This document shows, in pieces, positions 1 through 10,669 of a stretch of 64,000 nt of DNA. The translations under genes were made by a program, and so were the position numbers. The stretch is taken from the NCBI GenBank assembly GCA_024734495.1, contig JALMQS010000055.1, forward strand, positions 9,955,652 to 10,019,651. Direction: 5' to 3'. Under the pieces are notes generated by a model, which was given only the letters and a program-made list of their open reading frames with translations, was not told where the DNA came from and did not search any database. Source of the stretch: Forficula auricularia. Taxonomy: Eukaryota > Arthropoda > Insecta > Dermaptera > Forficulidae. The first letter of the stretch is position 1. Each line of letters starts with the position of its first letter.

Positions 1-375
1 AACGGAAATGTCAAAAATTAGAAGCAAAGTTGTAGAGGATGTAAATTGTTGGCTATTATATATATTGAGTTTGTATAAACCTCTTTGAGTTTTATTTCAT
101 TCACTGTGAAACTACACACCCTTTACTCTATTAACTAAATTGTTGGCATTTGCGTTTGAAAATAAACACCCAAAATGAGGCGGAAGGTCAAAAATTAAGA
201 TTCTAGACCTTTGAACCAAACTCAACCAAAATCAGTAAACTCTAGTTGCCACAAAGGTATTCAGTGAAACGCGTTTTAACTAGTAAGAACTCGTTCTTAC
301 TAAAAACGGATTTTTACTGCAACAAATACACTCCTGGACAAAATTAACGCCCCACTTGTGATTTTCACAATTTTT
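1..375. other. AT-rich repeat debris
   Basis: No gene is visible. Bases 176-235 are a degraded copy of the window-wide unit containing 'ccaaactcaaccaaa'. Bases 281-302 form a perfect palindrome, TAGTAAGAAC, a 2-base gap, then its complement. Confidence 0.4.
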
Positions 376-600
376 CTTAAGAAATTAACCAAATTAATAT
401 AGGACCAGCCCTAAGTACGGTACCTCCTTTCCAATAAAAGAAGAATCATTGAAATCGGTCCATAAACAAAGAATTTATGCCTGAACATAACATCTACACA
501 ACAAAAAAGGTCCAATACGAATGAAATTTATACGGGACCAATCGGGAACTAGACTGAACCAATTGTGAAAAAAATCATCGAAATCGGTCCACATTGTAAA
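376..600 (+). mobile_element. Fragment of the GAAGTCGG repeat family (middle part)
   Basis: This matches the middle of the element seen complete near 40665-41275: a 'gaccaaattaatat' start, 'tttccaataaaa', then repeated 'atcg(a)aatcggtcca' phrases. The terminal GAAGTCGG ends are missing here. It is a diverged, truncated copy with no open frame. Confidence 0.6.
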
Positions 601-649
601 GAGAAATTAATGTTCAAACACACACACACAAAAAAAAGACATTCCGTTG

Positions 650-775
650 ATACTCTGGATTCAGATAATACTCAGGATAATTTATGAACGAAAAGTTCGT
701 TCTTGTGTAAAAATGTTTGTATTTCCAATGCGGAAAACTGATTAGAATTTGGGCTTTTTATAACAGAAAGTACCT
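650..775 (+). repeat. Dispersed repeat, second copy at 37765-37890
   Basis: Shared phrases with the later copy are 'ggattcagata', 'aaagttcgttcttgtg', 'gtatttcca', 'gaaaactga' and 'ttttgggcttt'. Neither copy has clear ends. The family is unknown to me. Confidence 0.5.
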
Positions 776-1886
776 ATAATAATGATTATTTTTAATCATC
801 TTATTATGAATGATTGTCTTCTAGAGTGTGAACCCACCTCATGAAATCATTTTTCAAAGCGTCCAATGGTTGTGTGATGCACATTTATTTTTCTAGCCAC
901 ATCCCGTTGAGAATACCCTTATTCCAGTAAGCCAGCTTCCAGTTCATGTAAATTAGGCATTATGAGCAAAAAGAGAATGATCTTTCAATTTCTCTTCTTA
1001 TCTTCACGATACAAGGGTCCACCGCGGACTACAGAGGTTGTACCTTCTTGGTGCAACTTCTTCTTGTATCAATAACATTATGAAAAAAATTAAAGTTAAG
1101 AAATAACTAGGCTCGTATTTATACGCACTAAAAATCATTAAAATAGGGAGGCAACTAAGCACTAAAAATAAATAAAATAGGCACTTAAAAAGGCGTTTTA
1201 AATAAATAGGCACTTAATTTCAAATAAGTTATTTCGGATGCTGTTAAATTTTCCTCTTTTGCACTATTATATCCTCCTAAATTCCTGACTATTCTTTCCA
1301 TTATTGTCCAACCAGGATTCCGCTTCAGTATTTTGTCCATCTCTTGATTGAGATTGAAGGCAATAGGACCAGATGCTTTTTTGATATGTTATTGAAATGT
1401 CTGGAATATTTTTATGGACACTATCAAAATAGAGATTTCTTTCTTCTAATGCTGTAATGGTAACAGGTAGATTGTTCAAATTACACTTTTTATATGCTAA
1501 ATCAGACTCAAGAATAATAGAAGATAAAAAGCATCATCTAAATTGATTGTTTCTATGGTCTAAATTAATAAATAAATAGAATTACAGAACAATAATTAAA
1601 AAAATAAATTTCAAATGAACCTTTTGAATTTCATCCAAATGGTGAGCATAATATATAGCTGCTTGGATCCAGGTACCCTACCTTTTAATAATTTTTTCGG
1701 AATATTTTCTTAATAATTCAAAAAAACTTTTAAATTTAGAAAATGTATCGTAAAAAATAGAAATTACCAATTTTAGATCAAAGAGGCACTAAAAAAGGTA
1801 TTTATAGATGAAATAGGCACTAACACCCAGAATAGGGCAAAATAGGCCTTATAGACACTAACAAATGCCTCTTATTTTATTCAGAA
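776..1886. other. AT-rich stretch without a recognised gene
   Basis: A 70-codon open frame on the minus strand (1267-1479) has ordinary composition but matches no family I know. Around it the phrase 'aggcactaaaaa' or 'aggcactta' recurs at about 1140-1215 and 1785-1825, always in the same direction. These may be subterminal repeats of an old transposon, but no terminal inverted repeat is visible. Confidence 0.3.
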
Positions 1887-2605
1887 CTATCTGCAAGGCC
1901 CGCCTTCGGCGGCCCTGTTCCTAGCCAGAGGGCACGCCCCCTGGACCCCCCGAACCCCCCTACCTCCGCACCATGCACCCGTGCCCAACCCCCGACACCA
2001 TGCCACCAACCGCACCCCACTCACCTCGGACCCCGCACCCCACCCCGTGCCCTCCTGTTAGTTTTTCCATTTCTATCTCTCTAGAGGCCCAGAGATTATG
2101 TATACAAAATTTGGTTGAGTTTGCTCCAAGGGCAAGAATTTACATTTATTCACCCCCCTTTTTGGGTGAGTTTTTGGGGAAATTTTTTAAACAAAAGTTG
2201 TCAGAAATCACATCCCCTACAACTTTGTTTATCATAAAATTTGCCGTAGGGTTAATAGTTTAGGAGTTATTTGATAATTTTCATTCGTGACCCCCCCCCC
2301 CCCATCCCCGCCCCCAACCCCCTCTCTGGGGTCAAAATATCAAAACGTTATATAGCTATAAACGTAAGTTAGAAGACATCTGATGTAAATATGAAATTTC
2401 ATAATAATCCCTTCAGCCGTTTTTACGTGAATCGTGACCAACTTTTCGCGGAACCCACGGAAACATACAGAAAGACAGACATACATACAGACAGGAATTT
2501 TGTTGAGGGTGTTTTCGTTCATAACTTTGATTGAAACGTGTGCAACCAAAATTTGGCGTGATTTGGAGCAATGTACAGACAAAACCTTAATTTTATATAT
2601 ATAGA
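1887..2605 (-). mobile_element. Helitron, short non-autonomous copy
   Basis: Read on the minus strand it starts with TC (TCTATATATATAAAATTAAG) at 2605. It ends in a GC-rich hairpin (GGCCGCCGAAGGCGGGCC) followed by TTGCAG and a mutated CTAG (ATAG) at 1887-1890. The host base before the 5' end is A, as expected for Helitron insertion between A and T. Inside are a C-rich low-complexity tract next to the hairpin, one copy of the 'tatgtatacaaaatttggttgag' type unit, a C homopolymer near 2290-2302, and a (CAGA)n-like stretch near 2470-2492. There is no Rep/helicase frame, so movement would depend on proteins made elsewhere. Sister copies lie at 10670, 19658 and 59492, all in this orientation. Confidence 0.85.
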
Positions 2606-3559
2606 TTTGATGGAACGCATAGATTTCATAAATTTTAAGCCATAAATAAAAAAAGGCAAATAGGGCAAAAATCCAAGCAGTAGAAATAGCAAATGAATTA
2701 AAAACACTCTCAAGTTGATGAGGACATAATATATTATTATGATGTAGATTGTAGAATTATGCGATGTTTTTTATTTTAGTAATAAAAATAAATAAATAGA
2801 TTGTTGTAAATTGAAAGATATCTTTTTTATAAGTTTATTAAGCTTATAATTTGATTATTTTTGTGTTTTTATTTCTTGTTAAAAAGTAAAGTAAAAAATC
2901 AAGAGATGCGTTATTTTTTCTCTAGTATATATAAATAATATCATTTCGGTATTTTACCAATAGCACTTTAATTAAAAACATCTTCTTAAACAAAACTCAA
3001 ATAAGAATTTGTAAATTATTATCCATTATAAAATATGTATTAATTACGGGCTACTAGTTATTGTCCGGCTTATTATTTTATTAATCTAAATATTACAAAC
3101 AAAATTTACAAGTACCAATGATTTACCTTCATCACCAAGCAAGGCATGCAGTTTCACTTCTACAATGTGTGTGTAAATTATCGTGCATGTTAATTGAATT
3201 TTTCTGATTCTCACAGGTTCACAATGCCGCTAATAATATATTATATCAACTTAATGCATTAAAAATATTTGTTTGAAAGCGTGAAATAGACATACGAATT
3301 ATAATCTGGCATAATCTAAAGATTCTTTTCGTTCAATCAATAAAGTCTCGGTTGACTAGCCTCTCCGTGAGTCTCTCAAGTGTTTTCCTTTTTCCTTGGC
3401 ATTGATGCTAACGTAATCATTCCGCGGCGGCTTTCACAATGCCATAATATCAAATTAACGCTGTTTTAAATCAAAAATAAAAAAAAAAATCACTAAACGT
3501 TTTTGCTTCTCTTAAGCGTGACTCCCTCTTTCACCTCCGGGTCTCTTAAGGGGATTAGT
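2606..3559. other. AT-rich flank upstream of the Gly/His-rich gene
   Basis: I see no coding exon or recognisable transposon end. From about 3340 the composition rises in GC and includes short pyrimidine-rich stretches. This makes it the likely proximal upstream region of the gene beginning at 3614, though no specific binding site can be named. Confidence 0.35.
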
Positions 3560-3596
3560 TATAAAAATCACTTCCATTTCAAATGAACGATCAGTA
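3560..3596 (+). promoter_or_regulatory. Core promoter: TATA box plus arthropod initiator
   Basis: TATAAAAA lies at 3560-3567 and TCAGT at 3591-3595. If transcription starts at the A of TCAGT (3593), the TATA box sits about 30 bases upstream, the standard spacing. The leader before the ATG at 3614 would be only about 20 bases. An ATG at 3583 lies upstream of the predicted start, so it should not interfere. Confidence 0.75.
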
Positions 3597-3613
3597 TTCA
3601 CAGTAATACCGAG

Positions 3614-5530
3614 ATGGTGCTTAGAAGCACCTGGACGTTGTCCGCCTTTTTGGCGATATATTTGTGTGTGACGTCGGCGCAACGTGTTGCCACACCTGTT
3701 TCGTATGCTTATTCAACAACCAGTGATCAAATTCGTGGTACACAACCTCCACCTGTGCGTCACGTGAGACGATGGCGTGCTCCAACAACTGTGCCACCGG
3801 TCCAGGAGATACTCACCCAGCCGCCAGCAGTAGCAGTAGCAGAGGCTGCATCTGAAGCTGAAACGGCGCAAAGTTATCCGCCGCAATATGGCCAGGAGAA
3901 ATACGAAAGTCAGTATGTGCCGCAGTATGAGGAACGTTTAGCACATCCGGACGGATTTAAACATCGGCCAATTAAAACAAAAGAAATTCAAGAAGATGTT
4001 GATGATGATGTTGCATATGATACCAAACATTCTAAAGTAATTGACGATGTTGCGTATGATACTAAACATTCCAAAGTTGTCGATGATGTTCCGTATAATA
4101 CCAAACATTCTTCTAAAGTTCATGATGATATTCCATATGATACCAAACATTCTAAAGTTTTGGCAAGACTTGAACCGGTTTTAGAGGAAGATGATACTGA
4201 TCAAAGTCATGCTGCTTCTTATTTGAGACATGGTCATGGAGGAGGCGGCGGAGGAGGAGGACACGGCGGAGGAGGACACGGCGGAGGAGGACATGGAGGT
4301 GGCGGTGGAGGACACGGAGGAGGAGGACATGGAGGAGGCGGTGGAGGACATGGAGGAGGAGGACATGGAGGTGGCGGTGGAGGACACGGAGGAGGAGGAC
4401 ATGGAGGAGGCGGTGGAGGACATGGAGGAGGAGGACATGGAGGTGGAGGCGGAGGACACGGAGGAGGAGGAGGTGGAGGAGGACACGGAGGAGGTGGCGG
4501 AGGTGGAGGAAAACACTCAAAAGGCGGCGGAAGTGAACATCATTCAGAACATCATGGTGCCCATGGTGAAAAAGGTGACAAAGGATATAAAGGATACCAT
4601 GAGCACGACAAGAGTTCTAAAGGACACCATGACAAAGAAGGGCACAGTGGACATTTCAAAGAAGAGGGTGGTAAAAAAGGCGGCCACAAAGATGAAGGTG
4701 GACATTTTAAAGAACATCATGGTGGTGAAAAGGGGGAGAAAGGTGCAAAATTTGGTGAAAGTGGGGAACATAAAAAAGGACATAGTACTAAGGGTGAACA
4801 TAGTGTGCATAAAAAAGATGAGTATGAAAAGAAGCATGAATTTTTTGAAGAACATCATGAAGGTGGCGAACATGCGAAACATGGAGGATTTGCAAGTCAT
4901 CATGGTGCGAAGAAGGGCGGCCATAAGAAAGGTGGCCATCACAAATCGGGATATCATGATGATCATTATGGCAAGAAGGGACATCATGAAAAGGGTGGGC
5001 ATCATAATGAAGATAAGGGACATAAGGCAGCCGGAGGTCACGAGTCGCATTATGGACATAAAGACGAGTACTCCAAGAAAGGGGGTCATGATGAAGGGAA
5101 ATCGTGGGGATATTCTACAGGAGGTGGAGGGGGTGGAGGTGGACATGGGGGTGGTGGAGGCGGAGGAGGTCACGGGGGAGGCGGAGGAGGTGGTCATGGG
5201 GGCGGAGGAGGAGGTCATGGGGGAGGTGGTCACGGAGGTGGAGGCGGTGGTCATGGAGGCGGGGGAGGTGGTCATGGGGGTGGCGGTCACGGGGGTGGAG
5301 GCGGAGGTCATGGAGGCGGAGGAGGTGGACATGGAGGAGGCGGTCACGGGGGTGGAGGCGGAGGCCATGGAGGCGGGGGTCATGGAGGCGGAGGTCATGG
5401 AGGCGGGGGTCATGGAGGCGGGGGTCATGGAGGCGGGGGTCATGGAGGCGGAGGTCATGGAGGCGGGGGAGGTGGTCATGGGGGTGGTGGAGGTGGTCAC
5501 GGGGGCGGAGGCGGTCATGGTCATCGCTGA
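3614..5530 (+). CDS. Secreted Gly/His-rich repeat protein, 638 residues, intronless
   Basis: The protein begins with a clear signal peptide (hydrophobic residues 8-20, likely cleavage after T-S-A at 22). Residues 23-130 are rich in Pro, Ala, Gln and Tyr, with an RR pair at 52-53. Residues 131-182 hold four tandem repeats of the type DDVAYDTKHSKV. Residues 206-299 are Gly blocks of 4 or 6 separated by single His. Residues 300-500 form a charged linker rich in Lys, His, Glu and Gly. Residues 503-638 are a second Gly/His array ending in GHGHR. The design suggests an extracellular structural or matrix protein (cuticle, egg coat, glue or similar). The evenly spaced His could bind metal ions or act as a pH switch. 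These roles are inference: I recognise no named family, though spider and insect glycine-rich secreted peptides are loosely similar. The start is fixed by the promoter just upstream and by the signal peptide. No cysteine occurs outside the signal peptide. Confidence 0.85.
   Translation: MVLRSTWTLSAFLAIYLCVTSAQRVATPVSYAYSTTSDQIRGTQPPPVRHVRRWRAPTTVPPVQEILTQPPAVAVAEAASEAETAQSYPPQYGQEKYESQYVPQYEERLAHPDGFKHRPIKTKEIQEDVDDDVAYDTKHSKVIDDVAYDTKHSKVVDDVPYNTKHSSKVHDDIPYDTKHSKVLARLEPVLEEDDTDQSHAASYLRHGHGGGGGGGGHGGGGHGGGGHGGGGGGHGGGGHGGGGGGHGGGGHGGGGGGHGGGGHGGGGGGHGGGGHGGGGGGHGGGGGGGGHGGGGGGGGKHSKGGGSEHHSEHHGAHGEKGDKGYKGYHEHDKSSKGHHDKEGHSGHFKEEGGKKGGHKDEGGHFKEHHGGEKGEKGAKFGESGEHKKGHSTKGEHSVHKKDEYEKKHEFFEEHHEGGEHAKHGGFASHHGAKKGGHKKGGHHKSGYHDDHYGKKGHHEKGGHHNEDKGHKAAGGHESHYGHKDEYSKKGGHDEGKSWGYSTGGGGGGGGHGGGGGGGGHGGGGGGGHGGGGGGHGGGGHGGGGGGHGGGGGGHGGGGHGGGGGGHGGGGGGHGGGGHGGGGGGHGGGGHGGGGHGGGGHGGGGHGGGGHGGGGHGGGGGGHGGGGGGHGGGGGHGHR
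4229..4513 (+). repeat. Coding minisatellite 1 (Gly/His, 36-base unit)
   Basis: Within the gene, a 12-codon unit GGGGHGGGGGGH repeats with alternating CAC and CAT for His. The unit is 36 bases, clearest from about 4297 to 4450. The GGA/GGC/GGT codons keep several other frames open, including on the minus strand; these are artefacts. Confidence 0.8.
5119..5526 (+). repeat. Coding minisatellite 2 (Gly/His)
   Basis: This is the second array in the same gene. It starts with long Gly runs (8, 8, 7, 6), moves to the 4/6 alternation, then to at least six uniform GGGGH units near 5370-5460. Glycine codons here are richer in GGG and GGC than in the first array. The two arrays therefore expanded separately. 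Copy number is likely to vary between individuals. Confidence 0.8.
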
Positions 5531-5554
5531 GATATTACCACCTGAGGCCATAAT

Positions 5555-5560
5555 AATAAA
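5555..5560 (+). terminator. Poly(A) signal of the Gly/His-rich gene
   Basis: AATAAA lies 25 bases after the stop codon. Further AATAAA motifs near 5830-5850 could give a longer 3' end. Confidence 0.6.
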
Positions 5561-6433
5561 TATTTTACAAAATAATTTCTGTTATTTATGTGATTGTAAA
5601 TTTTGTTTTTTTGTTTTTTTGTTAACGAATTTGTTGTTGAGTTGTTAATTAATTGTCAAAAGATTTTTTGTTTGTTTTTTTGATGCTTATTTATCAAAGT
5701 GTATTTCTAATCGAATATATTGATCATTATTAAGATCATAAGACTTATTTATATATTGTTCTTTTTTTTATTTATGTTATTTTGTTATTATTATTATTGT
5801 TATATTATTTTAAGATTATTTATACTTAATAATATAATAAATAAATAAAATATTTGTTTAAAAAATTTTCTTGATTTTTTTTTTCGAATTGTTGGAAAAA
5901 CTAAAGTAAACTTTTTTTTTCAAGACTCCATTATGCTGTTTGCAATTGCGCTTATATGATAATTTTTTATTTTTTTATTTTTTTTTTTTACTAGAAGAGT
6001 TAGTAGCTATTTAATAATTTCTTTTTTTTGGTTTAATTAACTATTGGAGAAAAACATTCCCGAGCTAGTGGTTTAATTTAAATTCAGAACGAGTTAATTT
6101 CTTTTGTTTAATTTTACGTTGAAACCCTCATAATTTTGATTAATAGCATACATTTGTTTTTAGTATTAATCAAAATTAATAACTTATTTTTCTTACATCT
6201 TTGAAAAAAACAATATTCTATATTTATGTTTCAACATTAATTTAACTAAGTTTATTAAACATACTTTAAATATAAAAAATATTTGGAAAAAATTGATCGG
6301 TCATCAATTTTTCTGCGACCCCCCAACTTTGATAATCACTCTGATAGACTATGATGTAACTAATCTGTTAACCTTTGTAAATGCAAGACAATTAACCAAT
6401 ATGAAACTCTTTTTTTCTTATATCTTTTCTTTA
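5561..6433. other. AT-rich downstream flank
   Basis: This stretch is T-rich with several homopolymers and no gene. A perfect 15-base inverted repeat lies at 6131-6145 and 6164-6178 (TAATTTTGATTAATA and its complement), a possible hairpin with an 18-base loop. Confidence 0.4.
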
Positions 6434-6437
6434 TTAA

Positions 6438-7020
6438 GGATGTTCGGGAATGTTTATCATTTTTATAAGAAATTTATGAAATTTTTCTATCGAATCACAT
6501 TGATGCATTAAATATTTATTACCAAAATTTGAAGTTTCTCATTACAAGAAATAAATTATTGAAAATTTTCCTTTTAACATGGAAGTAAATGGACCGAGCT
6601 TATAAAAGGGCTATAACTTCTATACAAATTATACCATTTTCAATAAATTTATACAGATCAATAATTCAACTTTTATGAATCGAATGATACATTTTTCAAT
6701 AGATTTGACAATCTAGTTAATTAGTTATTCATAAATTTAAAAATAAAAAGATAGTTGAAGCCAACAGAATATGATAAAAGAACTAGTAACTCTATTTGTT
6801 GAACTCGTTTTTGTGTTATATAAATGTTTTTATAATGAGAAAAAATTTATTTCAATATTCTTTTTATTAATATTATCAAAATAAAGATTTTTATTCGAAA
6901 TTAACCTCATTATTGATAATTTTTTTATTAAAAAATGTAGTAAGCAGAAGTTGTCACTCTGCAGAAAAACAAAAGATTTTTTCGAAGATCAAACAGATAG
7001 ATAAGCAGTCTCGAACTCCC
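6438..7020. mobile_element. TTAA-flanked MITE, copy 1
   Basis: Exactly flanked by TTAA at 6434-6437 and 7021-7024. The ends are inverted: GGATGTTCGGGAATGTTTAT at the left and, read inward from the right, GGGAGTTCGAGACTGCTTAT. The inside is AT-rich with no open frame of note. A second copy at 48856-49470 is similar along its length. The TTAA target fits piggyBac-type transposition, although the GGG ends are not those of classic piggyBac. Confidence 0.7.
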
Positions 7021-8320
7021 TTAAGTTGAGAAGCTTAGGTGAAATAGGAAAATTGAATTTGGTTTTTTTTTATAAGAAAAATAAATTCTTATCTTTCTTT
7101 CAAGAATTGGTTATGAGAAACGTTAAAAAAAAATCAAATTTGTAAAAAAATCATTGATGTTTTTAGCTTCCTTGGGAAAGATTTGTAAAAAGTATTGTAA
7201 TTTCGTTTGGTTTGGTTTTTGATAAAGATGAAAATCTTGTTAAGTGTGATGTGATAGGACTATCTATGTGTTGTCGATAGGGTTTTCTTTTTTTCAGCAG
7301 GCACACATAGCTTATTTGTAAAGGTCAAATATAGACTATCCAATTCAAAACTATTCTCTGCTTAATTTTTTCGATATTAATTTGAGAAGCTTAGGTGAGA
7401 GGAGAGAATTGAAGTCTTACCGGACCGACTGAATCCCACTTCTGCTTGTATCATTTTCTATTGTCAATCTAAAAACAATACCATCATATAAAAATCAAGA
7501 ATTAAAATCACTCAAATAAACTGAATTTTAACCATGAAATATTAATTTTAATGTATGTTCTTAGATTTGTGAGATTTGAAAATATAATATCTATATAATG
7601 GATTATTTTTGTTACTTTTAATTTGAAAATATCTCGTATTTTACAGTTCAAGCAATATTAACTTATTATTATAACCTGTCATGTGTTGTACTAATACGAT
7701 ATATACATGATAAATATAATAACTGTCTAGCTAAACTCTGGACCTATCATTCCATTACTTTGTTTACAAACTTTGAGAGGAATCCCTTGACAAACATAAA
7801 TTCTTACCAAGCAAAAATATTCTTATATTATAGTTGTTGGAAGGTTTTGTTTTATCCAGGTCACAATGTGAATTCTATTTAAATGGGATAAAATATACAG
7901 GTCAGACATGGCCATATAGGTGCGTTCTAACTCAAATAATTTAATTATTGACCAACGTCTAAATTTTGATAGATTTTTCGTTTTATTTTATGTTTAGTCA
8001 AAATTGACGGTTTATCACAGACCAAAGTTTTTAATGGTTTATTTGTTTTTTGATATGATAAATAAATTATATGTATGCTATATGTACTTTGAAGAAAACA
8101 ATATAAAAGAGCTTATTTTATTAATACTTTTTTATTATAGTAGGTATCTAATGAAAAGAAAATGTTAGACAAATAATAAAAAAAATTAATACGATTTATT
8201 ATTAGTAGTAAGTAAAAAAACTTAATTAATAAATTGTAGAAAAAAGTGAAAACTTGGAAATCTACTCGTGGCATAATTATCCTGGGGGTGGGGGGGACAA
8301 AATTAAACTCAAAAGAGAAA
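7021..8320. other. AT-rich stretch without a recognised gene
   Basis: The phrase 'ttgagaagcttaggtga' occurs twice in direct orientation (7025 and 7381). Otherwise only AT-rich sequence is visible, with no convincing coding frame. Confidence 0.35.
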
Positions 8321-8324
8321 ATTT

Positions 8325-8790
8325 TATAATGCAGAAATTATTTTGTTAGCGAAATTTTAAATTAGGGGATGAAGGGTTGATGAAAACTTATTTCAGGTCA
8401 TATTTACTACCGATGGTGCATACTTTAAATAAACCACTTTTGCCAGTGCTGAAAAAATTTGTGTTTTCCTCATGCCAAAAAAAGGACGTTATTAACCGCC
8501 ACACCTAGTACACTTAGTGATTTGGAATTGCTCTAGAATATAGCAGAAATTAGTTTTTTTAGCGATATTTTAAATTAAGGGATGAAGTGTTGATTAGAAA
8601 ACTTATTTAAGGTCAAATTCATACTTAATGATTTGGAATTATTCTAGAATCTATTAGAAACTACATTTTTATGAAATTTTAAATTAAGAGTAGTCACCTC
8701 CTTAGGGGATGAAGGGTTGATCATTAATTCATGCCATATTTATATAATTGATGAATTAAAATTGTTCTAGAATCGTTCTGAAACTATTCA
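8325..8790 (+). repeat. Degenerate tandem repeat, units of roughly 115 bases
   Basis: The sequence of phrases 'gatttggaatt..tctagaat', 'cagaaatta', 'attttaaatta', 'gggatgaag.gttgat' and 'acttattt.aggtca' recurs about three to four times. Divergence between units is high, so the array is old. No coding potential. Confidence 0.55.
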
Positions 8791-8867
8791 TTTAATATTT
8801 ATAAATTCTCTCTCCGAAGAAGACTATATAACAGAGGTGCCCCCAACGTGGCTGATTTTAAAAAGTA

Positions 8868-9784
8868 CGGGTAGGCGCATAAAGATCTACCACATTTTGA
8901 AGAGGTATAAAAAAATGAAAACATTTAACAAGAAAAAAACTGAATATATTTTTGAAAATAACATAAAATATATATATATTTATTTAATGTATTTTAAACA
9001 TTATCGGACAAAAAGGAAGGGGGTCAAAAATGAAAATTCTAGCGCTTTCGACCACACTCAAGCAAATTTTGTATACATATTCTGTGGGCCCCAAAAAGAC
9101 TAGAAATGCAAAAACTAACCACCCAAAATGGGGAGACGGTCAAAAATGAAAATTCTCGCGCTTTCGACTAAACTCAACCAAATTTTGTATACATATTCTG
9201 TGGGCCCCCAAAAGACTAGAAATGCAAAAACTAACCACCCAAAATGGGGGGAGGGTCAAAAATGAAAATTCTAGCCCTTTCTGACCAAACTCAACCAAAT
9301 TTTGTATACATATTCTGTGGACCCCAAGAAGGCTAGAAATTCAAAAACTAACCACCCAAAATGGGGGGAGGGTCAAAAATGAAAATTCTAGCCCTTTCGA
9401 CCAAAATCAACCAAATTTTGTATACATACTCTGTGGACCCCCAGAAGGCTAGAAATTCAAAAACTAACCACCAAAAATGGGGGAGGGTCAAAAATGAAAA
9501 TTCTAGCCCTTTCGACCAAGCTATGTATACAAAATTTGGTTAGTTTTTGCATGTCTAGCCTTCTGGGGATCCACAGAATATGTATACAAAATTTGGTTGA
9601 GTTTGGTCAAAAGGGCTAGAATTTTTTTTGACCCCCCCCCCTTTTTTGTCTGATAATATTTAAAATACATTAAAAAAAAATTCATTTATTTTCTTTTCAA
9701 AAATATATTTAGTTTTTTTCTAGTTAAATGTTTTCATTTTTTTATATCTCTTCAAAATGTGGTAGATCTTTATGCCCCACCTTG
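8868..9784. mobile_element. TA-flanked foldback element carrying a tandem array
   Basis: The two ends are inverted repeats of about 140 bases (8868-9010 and 9630-9784). Both contain 'gcataaagatctaccac' or its complement, and both are flanked by TA. The middle holds a tandem array (next entry). The ends begin (C)GGGTAGG or CAAGGTGGGG, the style of Tc1/mariner MITEs. There is no transposase frame. Confidence 0.75.
9003..9625 (+). repeat. Tandem array, 116-117 base unit, last unit inverted
   Basis: The phrase 'aaaactaacc' falls at 9111, 9227, 9344 and 9460, giving periods of 116-117. Each unit contains 'ggtcaaaaatgaaaattcta', 'caaccaaattttgtatac' and 'ctgtggacccc'. After about 9525 the unit runs in the opposite direction. 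The same unit appears singly inside the Helitrons and in arrays at 30400-30760 and 47225-47600. Confidence 0.8.
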
Positions 9785-9786
9785 TA

Positions 9787-10669
9787 TAATAATTAAATTA
9801 AAAAAATAATAATACAAAAATTTAATTAATTTGTAATGTTACAAGTAAGTAGAGAAAAAATATATATGTTACTTCATTTATATTTTATAAAATAAAAAAA
9901 TGTGTCTTTTTTTAATAAAACATTAATAAATAATTAATCTCCAAGCAATGTGGCTCCCATTGAAACAGTTTTATAAATTTTCGGCTCCCAAAGTGTAAGG
10001 TTAGTGGCCACCCCTGCTATATAACCTATTGGGAATTTTAATAATGTAAAAGAAATACTAAAAGCTGCTCTTTAGTGAACCCTTGTTAAATATTATACAT
10101 ATATAAAAATAAACACAGATATTAAAATTCCTGATCTATATTAACTCATTAATAATATTTTAATCAGGGCTGCGGAGTCGGTAAAAAAATATACCCATTT
10201 AATGTATGTAAAAATCACTCGTTGTAATAGTAAGCCGGTCATTTTTTTTTTTTTTTTTAATGAAATTGATGTGAGAAGAAGATACACGAAAAGGTCCATC
10301 CCCTAAAAGCCTGTATGGGCTGGCCCCTCCATCGTGAAAAGAACAGAGTAGAAGGAAAGAAGCCGGGATCACGAGCCAAAATCTCAGAAATTTAGATACA
10401 ATCCAATATCCAATTCACTAAATTTTTAGGGGCTTCGAGCTGTGGTAAATTCTCCGATCGATAAATTAAGAATATTCATTCTTCTCATTAGATTTTGGAA
10501 TATCTGGTTCAAAAGGCAGAAAATATTTTTTGAATTATTTTATTGAGATTTTAAGAGGATGTTATAGTATAGCCATAAATGAACAATTTATATTTAAGTT
10601 TATTAATCATTACCAGGGCAGCTCTAGTGTACCGAGACTTGAAAAAGTTTTGACTTTTTTATTATTTAA
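9787..10669. other. AT-rich stretch; possible old transposon ends
   Basis: No gene is visible. At 10168 'gggctgcggagtcggtaaaaa' resembles a hAT-type terminus, but no partner end was found. A T run lies at 10241-10258. Confidence 0.3.

Noticed and set aside
1973..2263. 96-codon frame in the first Helitron
   Set aside because: Same Helitron tract; the C-terminal text recurs at 11129 and 60100 as repeat DNA, without codon conservation.
4152..5551. Long minus-strand frames opposite the Gly/His gene (111-335 codons)
   Set aside because: Complement of the same purine-rich repeats; Ser/Thr/Met or Leu/His-only text.
4230..5648. 472-codon plus-strand frame over the Gly/His gene
   Set aside because: A shift of the GGA/GGC repeats; it gives Glu/Val/Met-rich text with no start context, and the true frame has the signal peptide and promoter.
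9003..9625. CRISPR-like array
   Set aside because: Whole units of 116 bases repeat, with no constant-repeat/variable-spacer pattern, in eukaryotic DNA.
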